From Deltaproteobacteria bacterium (lineage in GTDB: Bacteria > Desulfobacterota > Desulfarculia > Adiutricales > Adiutricaceae), in contig JAIRZX010000325.1 in the NCBI GenBank assembly GCA_031267005.1, positions 1 through 14,070 of the forward strand: a DNA stretch of 14,070 nucleotides. The letters are read 5' to 3'. Within the stretch, counting starts at the first letter, position 1, and every line of letters starts with the position of its first letter. The translations under genes were made by a program, and so were the position numbers. Of the stretch, positions 1-7,200 are shown in pieces. The notes beneath the pieces were generated by a model. That model was given only the letters and a program-made list of their open reading frames with translations, had not been told where the DNA came from and did no database searches.

Positions 1-713
1 TCCATCAGATTGTTCATCGCCGAAAACACTGACAATTGGGCGAATTTGGTAATTCCGGTTATGAAAACACGATCTATCATGTTTTCGCATGATTTCAACG
101 CGTTGTAGAAACCGTGGAGTGTTTCTTTTGCGACTTCAAGTCTGGCAGGATTAGTAAGGTTGTTGACTATGGGCGCGTCGTATTCGTCGATCAGTACTAT
201 TGTCTTTCTCCGGTTCGCGACCAACCCGTCTTCAGCTTGGATACTTTGGGTAACTATCGGGATATCCGCATAATTCCTGTTAAGGGTATCAATCGTTTGG
301 ATAAGGCTGAAAGCCGAGTTCCTTTCCTTGATAGTGAACCCCCTGTCTTCTGCGAAAAGTTGAAGGGATGAGGCAAGGTTTAGGTCCAGCGAGGACGGGT
401 CGTCCCCGAAAGCGTTCATGCTGATCCTCAGCACGTGCGAACGGGGCCACTCGGCGTCCCCGCGCAACCTGGCTATCGCGAGTCCGGAAAAAAGCTCTTT
501 TCTTCCGGCTGCGGCCTGCTCCAGGGTATCGATCAGAAGCGTCTTGCCGAACCGTCGGGGGCGGGAAAGAAAAAGGCGTCGGCGGGGGCCGTCAATAATT
601 TCGCGGACGAATTCTGTCTTGTCCACGTAAACGAAACCTTCGTTTCTCAGTACTGAAAAGTCGGCTATGTCGATGCCTACTTCCGGGATATCCGGACCTT
701 CCGCGTTCCTCAT
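1..713 (-). CDS. AAA-ATPase-like protein (PF09820 type, DUF1703 family), 5' part only
   Basis: This is the N-terminal 237 residues of a gene that runs off the left window edge, with no stop in frame. The family is an AAA-like ATPase module usually followed by a PD-(D/E)XK nuclease-like DUF1703 domain; complete members are roughly 500-580 residues and their biological role is not established. Visible hallmarks are the N-terminal 'FVYVDKTEFV' segment, a Walker-A-like loop RPRRFGKT at residues 51-58, the Walker-B-like IVLIDEYDAPI at about 172-182, and VFITGITKFAQLSVFSAMNNL near the visible end (about 216-236). The ATG at 713 is preceded by GGAGG with a five-base spacer (complement of 719-723). 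The codon bias is milder and GC lower than in the pan genes, which fits an accessory gene. The nuclease-like half would lie outside the window. Family assignment is confident; function is not. Confidence 0.88.
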   Translation of the reverse strand, partial: MRNAEGPDIPEVGIDIADFSVLRNEGFVYVDKTEFVREIIDGPRRRLFLSRPRRFGKTLLIDTLEQAAAGRKELFSGLAIARLRGDAEWPRSHVLRISMNAFGDDPSSLDLNLASSLQLFAEDRGFTIKERNSAFSLIQTIDTLNRNYADIPIVTQSIQAEDGLVANRRKTIVLIDEYDAPIVNNLTNPARLEVAKETLHGFYNALKSCENMIDRVFITGITKFAQLSVFSAMNNLM

Positions 714-911
714 GCGTACCTCCGTTGGCGCTCTGTCCTGCCAGGAGCCGGCCTGCCGAGGGACGGAATCCCGTCCAAGAGCAAACATATTTTACCGTAA
801 TAGAATGCCGGAAGCTAGCTGAGGGAGAGGCTGACATGGGGGCGTCATACATCCTGCCCTGCTTTGGAGGGTATTCCTGACCAGGCCCTGGCTGCCCATG
901 ACCAGCCATAG

Positions 912-932
912 GTATCCGTTCACGGGGGGGGG
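912..932 (+). repeat. Left terminal inverted repeat of the IS66-like element
   Basis: It reads GTATCCGTTCAC followed by nine Gs. Its reverse complement recurs at 3962-3982 with a single difference at the sixth base (C here, A there). It begins with GTA, as IS66-family ends commonly do. Confidence 0.8.
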
Positions 933-1022
933 TAAACCGGCCTGTCGAGGGGGAGGGCAGAAGGAGGAGGGAGGTGACTACAGCTCGCTTGATGGCAAAA
1001 GTTATGAATAGGAGCCTAATTA

Positions 1023-1046
1023 CAATATTTTGATAGCTAAATATTG
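1023..1046. repeat. AT-rich inverted repeat inside the left end of the IS
   Basis: CAATATTT at 1023-1030 and AAATATTG at 1039-1046 form a perfect 8-bp inverted repeat around an 8-base spacer. It lies upstream of the transposase pseudogene and could be part of its promoter region or a subterminal binding site, but nothing in the sequence decides this. Confidence 0.4.
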
Positions 1047-1194
1047 ATTTTGGTGCCCCTATTTGCTAATTTATCCCTATAAGTGGTGGAAAGGAACCCA
1101 ATATTCCCCTTTTGGGACACCTCAAGACCCATAGGTTGACCTTATAGACGACCCAGGCCTGGGTTCTTGCGGGTCTCTCGACTTCTGGTCAACT

Positions 1195-3037
1195 TTGACT
1201 CAGTTAGATCTCGACCCTGGCGATTTAGGCTTATTCCGGAGTCAAATCGCCTCTCTTGAGAGCGGACTAGTGATTGCCGAAGGCGAAAACCAGGTATTGA
1301 AGCGCTTTGTTGCTGAGGTTTTGGAGCGGCCTTCCTATAACCAGGCTGAACCCGACTCGCGTGACGCAAAAATCCGGCAGCTGGAGCTTCTAAACGCCGA
1401 TCGCGAGAGGGAACTCGCCTCGGCCAGGTTCGCGTTGTCGCAGGCGAAGGAGATGCTCCTGCAGGCGAGCGGACCTGGTTTCCGGCCCGGCAACTCAACG
1501 GTCCAGTCCTCTGACGAGAAATTTACGGACGCGTTCGCCGCGATAGCCGATCTGAAGATGAAGTTAGGGGAAAGCGAAGCCCTGAATGCCACGTTTCTGG
1601 CAAGAATCAGGGAGTTGGAGGCCTCAAAAGGGGCCCCGGCCGCTAATTCCTCGAATTCGGGAATCTCTCCCTCCCAGGACCCCACAAGCGGGGAAAGCCC
1701 AGGCAGAAGAAGGATTCGAACTTTGATGACATTCTGGCCGGGCTCAACGGGCCGAACGGCGGAGCCGCGGAAGGGGACGAAGCCTTCCAAAGGTAGCGTT
1801 TCGAATCCGAAGACTCCTTCGTCATGGTCTTTGACGACGAGACGGAACACCGGTGCCCGCACTGCCACGAAGTGATGGAAAAGACCGAAGTGCGCGTCCT
1901 GACCAGGGATCATTCCGAGCTTGCCGAGATTCCTGCGAAGCAGATCATAGAGGTTGCTTCCGGCTTCGTCTGCCCCAAATGCGGCAAAATCCATTACCCC
2001 GTGAAACCGTCAGGAGGGTTCCTGGGCGGGCTCCCGGACGACCAACTCCTCGCGTCGATGCTAGACCTTGCCACAACGGGACACATGACTCGCAGAGGCA
2101 TCCAGAATTACCTCAAGTACCACAAACGCGTAGTGATCAGCATCGGTAACCTCGACGAATCACTCAGGCCGCCCTGTCCCTGAGGCCCGTTTACCTGGAA
2201 CTTCGCGACTGCCTGAAAAAACTGGATCGTTTGAAAACAGACGAGACCGGCCACAAGTACAGGAAAAACAGCTTTACGTCTGGGTCTTCGAATCTTCGGA
2301 CGTCGTCATCTTCGAAATATCGAACCGAGCCTCCCTGATCCTGGAAAAGAGACTGGGTATCTACTGGGCGGGCGTTTTCGTCTCCGACCGTTACTGCGGC
2401 TACATCAAATACTCAAAAGACAAGATCACAGTCCTCCACCAGTTCTGCATGGCTCATTTGAAAAGAGACTTCATTTTCTGCAAGCAGTACGACCTGAACC
2501 GTCCTGACGTCCTGACGTCCGGAAGTTCGGGGAAGCCGGGGAGAATCTTGTCAGCGAGTTCTGCCACGTTTTCGGCCAGCGCGATGATTTGAAGAAATCG
2601 GGAAACGAATTATCCGACCAGGCCCTTATATTGGGTGCGGAACTCAACCGGATCAGGGACGAGTTGACGGCTCTCGCCCAGACCGCGCCGGACGGATGCT
2701 CGAAAGCGGCAGCAATCAAGAAGGCGATTCCAGACCGGAATTCAAAGTTCTTCACATGCCTTGATCATCCGGATGTTCCCCCCACAAATAACGGCGCGGA
2801 GATCAGCCTCAGGGGGGGGCGGTGCTCCACAGGAAAATCAGCTGTTTTTCGCAAAGCATTGAAGGGAAACAGTCCTTCGAGGTCATGTGGACTCTTCTTG
2901 CCACTTTGAAGCGCAAGTAGATGGACCCGTTGCCTTTCTTGAAAGAGGCTCTGAAAGTCGTAGGGGAGGGAAAGCCCTTGCCTTCGCTGCTGAAGCCGGG
3001 ACATTCCGTCGATCCGAAGTTCGTTGCAGAGGCTTAG
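1195..3037 (+). pseudogene. IS66-family transposase (tnpC), pseudogene with five frameshifts and two stops
   Basis: The original protein can be read by changing frame. In order: an N-terminal coiled-coil region (ELLNADREREL and similar heptads), the Asn/Ser linker AANSSNSGISPSQ that precedes the zinc finger in IS66 transposases, a zinc ribbon (CPHC near 1855, CPKC near 1972), and the DDE domain with TDETGHK (about 2237-2257), VSDRYCGY, the FCMAHLKRDF block and PTNNGAE carrying the catalytic Glu. The tail is FLKEALKVVGEG..LPSLLKPG, ending at TAG 3035-3037. Lesions are: one base lost in the C run at 1680-1683; TAG 1794-1796; one base lost near 2165; one A lost in 2264-2268; an 8-bp tandem duplication at 2503-2518; one G lost in 2812-2819; TAG 2918-2920. 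The start is uncertain: the frame opens after a stop at 1132-1134 and TTG 1195 is only one option. The enzyme is certainly non-functional. Confidence 0.9.
2503..2518 (+). repeat. 8-bp tandem duplication that shifts the transposase frame
   Basis: CCTGACGT occurs twice in a row (2503-2510 and 2511-2518). The transposase reads in frame 1 before it (…FCMAHLKRDF…) and in frame 3 after it (RKFGEAGENLVSEF…), exactly the shift that inserting 8 bp would cause. It is therefore a dated step in the decay of the gene. Confidence 0.8.
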
Positions 3038-3064
3038 GAGGAGGCCAGGGTTACGCGGCAAGAG

Positions 3065-3706
3065 ATGGCTGAGAGCAAGATCAGACGCGCCAAAGCTAAA
3101 CGGGATAAGAAGGCTAAAGAGGAGCAGGAAGAGCCGTGCCCGGGAGACAAGCCAGTCCATGACGGAGAGGAGAACCAGGGCCCGAAGACCCGCCCGGATG
3201 AGGGCGCCGGGGAGAAGCCGGGCCCGAAGCCCCGCCCGGATGAGGGCGCCGGGGAGAAGCCGGGCCCGAAAGGCCCGCCGCCGAAAGGCGGCCCGGAGAA
3301 GCCGCGTCGTAACGGCGGCATAAGGAATTTACGCCCGAAAGGCCCGCTAACTAAGGACGGTTCGCCCAAGTTGCGCTCTGAAGGCCAACGCAGAAAGCCT
3401 CCCAAAGCCATGCTTTCGGAAGCCCCAGGCTCCTCTCGCAGGGGTCCTGGGGCTAGCCCTGACGGGCCCCACAGCTTCTCAGGAAGCACTGAGCCAGAGC
3501 CCTCAGGGTCATGCCCATCCAAAGCAAAGAAGGCCCTCAGAGGCTATCCTGGTCCCAAGGCGAGCACGCATTGGAGGAGGATGCCGAGTCCTCCCCCGTC
3601 GAACTTGGCAATCCAAAGGCGCCCGGGGAAAAATGAACTCCCGGACGTTAAAAGGATAGTCTCGCCCTTTGAACAACAGCGGTACAGACTGAGCCGAAAA
3701 TTCTGA
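3065..3706 (+). CDS. Hypothetical charged, proline/glycine-rich ORF inside the IS element
   Basis: This 213-residue ORF starts 27 bp after the transposase stop, in the same frame. I recognise no domain. It opens with a very basic and acidic stretch (MAESKIRRAKAKRDKKAKEEQ), then has two near-perfect 14-residue repeats with core DEGAGEKPGPK (about residues 42-69), and becomes a Pro/Ser/Arg-rich region with no hydrophobic core, signal or membrane segment. It is predicted to be disordered. There is no well-placed ribosome binding site directly before ATG 3065; GAGGAGG lies about 20 bases upstream. It may be a passenger gene of this IS type, a 3' extension of the transposase reading frame after the stop at 3035, or a chance ORF: an opposite-strand ORF also spans 3034-3522. 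Its composition on the plus strand (Lys/Glu start) makes the plus reading the better candidate. Confidence 0.4.
   Translation: MAESKIRRAKAKRDKKAKEEQEEPCPGDKPVHDGEENQGPKTRPDEGAGEKPGPKPRPDEGAGEKPGPKGPPPKGGPEKPRRNGGIRNLRPKGPLTKDGSPKLRSEGQRRKPPKAMLSEAPGSSRRGPGASPDGPHSFSGSTEPEPSGSCPSKAKKALRGYPGPKASTHWRRMPSPPPSNLAIQRRPGKNELPDVKRIVSPFEQQRYRLSRKF
3188..3271 (+). repeat. 42-bp tandem repeat, two copies
   Basis: 3188-3229 and 3230-3271 are almost identical 14-codon units (core RPDEGAGEKPGPK), followed by a decayed third unit. The period is a multiple of three, so the repeat can change copy number without breaking the ORF it lies in. Confidence 0.8.
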
Positions 3707-3961
3707 CGCCAGTATAAGCGCTAAGACAGCCGCCTTGTTACGGCTTACGGACGGGTGTGCCTTCAAGCCCTTAATCGGAATCGGTGTGGGGGGGCTCGCT
3801 GGCTCCGTCTCCATCTGTTATGTCAGGATTTGCTCTGTCATAAGGCAGTTGAGAAACAGACAGCAAGGATCAACCATGTCCATGCTGAACGTGGCAGATG
3901 ATTGGCGGCTCTTAAAATATAAAAATGACTATCATGGAGCCTTGACTGTGGAGGTAAGGAG

Positions 3962-3982
3962 CCCCCCCCCGTGAACTGATAC
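3962..3982 (-). repeat. Right terminal inverted repeat of the IS66-like element
   Basis: Nine Cs followed by GTGAAC, T and GATAC. This is the reverse complement of 912-932 with one mismatch. The AT-rich island begins at the next base. Confidence 0.8.
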
Positions 3983-4014
3983 ATAATTATGTTCATAATT
4001 TCATTTAATTTACA

Positions 4015-4080
4015 AAAAATTGTTGCCTAATTATATATCATAATCCCCCATTGCATTAAGTATATGGCGCAACAATTTTT
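4015..4080. repeat. 12-bp perfect inverted repeat in the AT-rich island
   Basis: AAAAATTGTTGC at 4015-4026 and its reverse complement GCAACAATTTTT at 4069-4080 enclose 42 bases. The arms could be remnants of another element's ends, protein-binding half-sites or a large stem; nothing in between is coding. Confidence 0.65.
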
Positions 4081-4099
4081 ATAAATTTTAATCGATCAG

Positions 4100-4152
4100 T
4101 AAATTAATATTTTACTTAATATTTATTTAAAGTATTTCAAAATATTAATTTA
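4100..4152. repeat. 14-bp perfect inverted repeat in the AT-rich island
   Basis: TAAATTAATATTTT at 4100-4113 is matched exactly by its reverse complement at 4139-4152, with a 25-base spacer that contains a further short inverted pair (ACTT...AAGT). An all-A/T stem of this size is weak as a terminator, so binding or structural roles are also possible. Confidence 0.65.
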
Positions 4153-4253
4153 AGTTCACACATAGCGTTCATAATTTTTATAAAAATTTATTGAGATCTA
4201 AAAATCAATACATACGCGACTTACGTACTAAAATACGCGATACGCGCTTGCCA

Positions 4254-7200
4254 TCACCTCCAGTCACCCATGACGACGAATGGAGCCCAGAAGTAGGGGT
4301 GCGAATAGCCAGCGCCGTCCCATCCCGGAGACGGGGCCGCGCCGGGTACGGCCGCCTCCCCGCTTGCGTCCAAAGGCGTCCCGCGCGACGGGGACGGCGC
4401 CGCGTCCGGATCGCGCATGACCGCCAGCTGCGCCCGCCGCAGGGCGTTTGCCTTGTCCAACCCTTCGACGTACCGCGCGCGGTAGAACTCCCGCATCAGA
4501 CCAGGCGTGGACAGATCGTCCACCGGAAGAAGTGACGCAAGTACCGCCGAGGCCCCCGCCCTCTGGGTAATCTCCCCCAGGCTCTCCACTTCCCTCCCGT
4601 CCTTCCCCCGCCCCGAGCCCGCGGCGGTGCCGCAGGCGGAAAGCGTGAGCAGATCCAGACCCCGGAAGTCCAGATCCGGGGCGCCCCTGATTTCCCTCAA
4701 GCTCAGCCTGCCGCCGTCGCCCATGAGGAGAACCGATCCGTCAAGGCTGTCCGGGTCAAGGATAAAGTGGCTCGCGACATGCACCACCGGGGCTCCCGAA
4801 ACCAGGCTCCGCGCGAAGGACCCGCGGTCGAAATCCCCGTCGAGCAGCCCTTCCCCGGCGAGCACGCCGGGCTCCCCAGCGCGCCCTACCACCGCGGCTA
4901 TCTCGTCGGCTACCCCGGGAAGAGCCGGGAAGCCGGGCCAAGCGGCGGTTACTCCCAACGCCGCGGCGCTCGCCTTATTCCTCTCTCGCGCGGGTCCCCT
5001 CTCCAGTATGGAGGCGGTGGACGAGGTGAAGAGGGCGACCGGGCGTCTCTCCGCGAGGAACCTCTCGCCGTCCCAGAACGCGGCAGGGGGGGCGTAACGG
5101 AGCGCCCCGTCCAAGGAAAGCAACAGGGGCCCGCCAAAAGCGCCAGTTCCCTCCCCGTCCGCGGCTCCCCCGGCGTCCCCGACCGCGGCTCCCCCGCCGT
5201 CCCCTGCCGCAACTCCCCCGCCGCCCCCTGCGGCGTGCCTTTCGCCCTCACCCGCCGCCGCTCCTTTGCCGTCGTCGGCGTCCCCGCGCCCTATGTGCCC
5301 TTCCAGGGGCCTCAGGACCGCGTCGTAGAGCCTTCCGGCGGCAGGCCTCGGGTCCCTGGCGGGATCATGGAGGGCCGCCCTGTACCCGCTAACGAGTTCC
5401 GCCAAGGCCTCGCGGCCTACGGCGGACTCCTTCGCGACGATGCCGTCGGCAGTGACCCCCAAAAGGTGGTTCCTGTCCTCCGCAGTTACCGCGTAGGCCA
5501 GGGCCGCGCCCTTCCCCGCGGCCTTCAGGGCCTCGCGGCGCGCGCGGAGGCGCCGCGAGGCGGCGGACGATTCGGAGGGAGGCCCCCCGCTCCCGTCAAG
5601 AGCGCCCGAACCCGCGCATGCCGCGCGGAAGGCGAACGCGGCGTCGGCGGACCTCGCGTCCAGCTCGGCCAGGCGCCCCCTGTCCCCTTCAGGGAGGCTG
5701 TCCAGGCGCCGGCCCGCCAACAGCGCCTCGCGCTCACGCCAGGGTTTCCCTAAGGCCGCCTCAACCGCCAGGTACTCGCGCCTGGCCTCCTCGTCCGCCG
5801 TGCCGTCAAAAAGGAGTCGGCTGTCCTCCCAGTCCTCCGTGACTTCGGAAGCTTCGCGGACTTCGGAAGCTTCGCGGACTTCGGGGGCTTCGGGCGATTC
5901 CGGGGGCGCACCTTCCCGAGCCCCATGCCCGGCGGCTACCGGGCTTCCGTCCCGGCCGCCGTCCGGGCCGCTCCGGCGCCCTTCCGTAGCTCGGGAGCGG
6001 TCTTGGGACCTCAGCTCTTCCTCCTTCAGGAGATCCAGGACTACCAGCGCCTCCGCGAGCCTTCCGGCCTTGACGAGGGCATCGAAGAGAAGCCGGTAGC
6101 GGTGCTCCACGTTTGCCAGGTAGCTCCGGCGGAGCTCCGGGTCCAGGGATGCGAGCGCCCTGCGAGTCCTCTGGGCCCCTTCGACGGAGAGTTTCAGGAA
6201 GAAGACGGCGCGTCCGAGATCCCCCCGCCCGACGAGGTGGGACCCCAAATTCGAGGCCGCGACCGACGAATTCGGGTGGTAGGGGCCGAACGCCCCGGTC
6301 CAGATCTCGAGCGCCCGCAGGTAGTTCTCCTCCGCCCCCTCGGCGTCGCCCAGGGTATCGAGCTCGACGGCCAGCCCGTTGCGGGTCCTCGCCGCGTCGG
6401 GATGGCCCGGGCCGAGGGCGGCCTCCTGCCTCGCCAGCGCCTCGCGGTACGCGTCCCGGGCGGCCATGGGGTCGCCCAGCTTCCCCAAGGCGCCCGCGAG
6501 GTTTGCCATGGACGTCATGGTGTGGGGGTGGTCCGGGCCCAGCGCCCCCTCCTGGACGTCCAGCACCCGCCGGTGGAGCTCGGCCGCCGCGCCGTAATCC
6601 CCCGTAGCCATCATCACCCCTGCCAAGGAGTTCATAGACGAGAGCGTCTCCAGGCGCGAGGGGCCGAGGACCCTGAGGCGGGCGCCGAGCACCTGCTCGT
6701 GGAGCGATCTAGCCGACGCGAAGTCGCCGAGCCCGAAGAAGGCGGCGGCGAGGTTCGCCCTGGAAGCGAGCGTGTCCTCGTCGTCGAAGCCGAGCGCCCT
6801 CTCCCGCACCGACAGGACTCTGGCGTGGAGCATCCTCGCCTCGGCCAGCTCGCCCGCCTCGGAAAGCACGAAACCCAAATTATTCCGGGCCAAGAGCGTG
6901 TAGGGGTTCCACTCGGTCAGTTCCCCCGCGAGACCGTCGGCGAGCTTCTCCGCGATCCGCCTCGCCTCGGCGTGCCTCCCCTCCCTGGCCAGGGAAAGGG
7001 CCAGATCGTTTTCGGCGCTCATCTCCCCGAAACTGGCTTCGGGGAGATCTTTAAACGGCCACCATTCTTCCGACCCGACGTAGACGCCGCCCGTGCCGGG
7101 GCCGCCTTCGCCGTGCTTGTCGGGGCCATCCGCGAAGGGTCCCGGAGCGAGGGGAGCGACATCCTCTCCGGCAAACCCGAGCGCCAGCTCCCTCACGGCA

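Larger units (their letters stand above)
714..1194. other. Gene-free stretch upstream of the AAA-ATPase gene and left end of the IS element
   Basis: No convincing gene is seen here. 714-911 is the leader of the minus-strand AAA-ATPase gene; a TAAAAT on the minus strand (complement of 789-794) could be a -10 box, but I see no good -35. 912-932 is the left inverted repeat of the IS. 933-1194 is the non-coding left end of the IS and shifts from GC-rich to clearly AT-rich near 1010-1120. An IS66 element with tnpA and tnpB would carry those genes here; about 260 bp is too little room and no such ORF is present. Confidence 0.6.
912..3982 (+). mobile_element. Degenerate IS66-family insertion sequence (tnpC-only, ISBst12-like)
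   Basis: The element of about 3.07 kb is defined by a matching pair of ends: 912-932 and 3962-3982 are inverted copies of GTATC[C/A]GTTCAC followed by nine Gs, 20 of 21 bases identical. Between them lie a plus-strand IS66 transposase pseudogene and one downstream ORF. The absence of tnpA and tnpB matches the ISBst12 subgroup of IS66, which is known to carry the transposase gene alone. IS66 elements normally duplicate 8 bp of target, but the flanking octamers here (AGCCATAG at 904-911 and ATAATTAT at 3983-3990) do not match. The copy is therefore old, or one flank was rearranged after insertion. The transposase is broken, so this copy cannot move itself. Confidence 0.82.
3707..4253. other. Gene-free stretch: IS right end, then an AT-rich island
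   Basis: 3707-3961 is the right, non-coding end of the IS; a 79-residue TTG-started ORF at 3735-3974 resembles nothing I know and runs into the inverted repeat. From 3983 to about 4210 the composition falls abruptly: for example 4081-4140 has 7 G/C in 60 bases, against a flanking gene of roughly 70 percent GC. The island holds two inverted repeats (listed separately), an 11-bp direct repeat GTTCATAATTT (3991-4001 and 4167-4177), and several TACGCG motifs at 4213-4245 next to the stop of the CHAT gene. No gene, tRNA or classical terminator is visible. Confidence 0.7.

Noticed and set aside
592..909. A 105-codon minus-strand ORF overlapping the start of the AAA-ATPase gene
   Set aside because: It is in a different frame from the clear family motifs of the AAA-ATPase gene and shows no recognisable protein.
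976..989. A 14-bp sequence GACTACAGCTCGCT shared with 13784-13797
   Set aside because: One shared 14-mer is expected about this often by chance in 14 kb, and the surrounding bases do not match, so it is not evidence of a repeat family.
3735..3974. A 79-codon TTG-started ORF in the right end of the IS
   Set aside because: No ribosome binding site, no recognisable motif, and its 3' end runs through the terminal inverted repeat.
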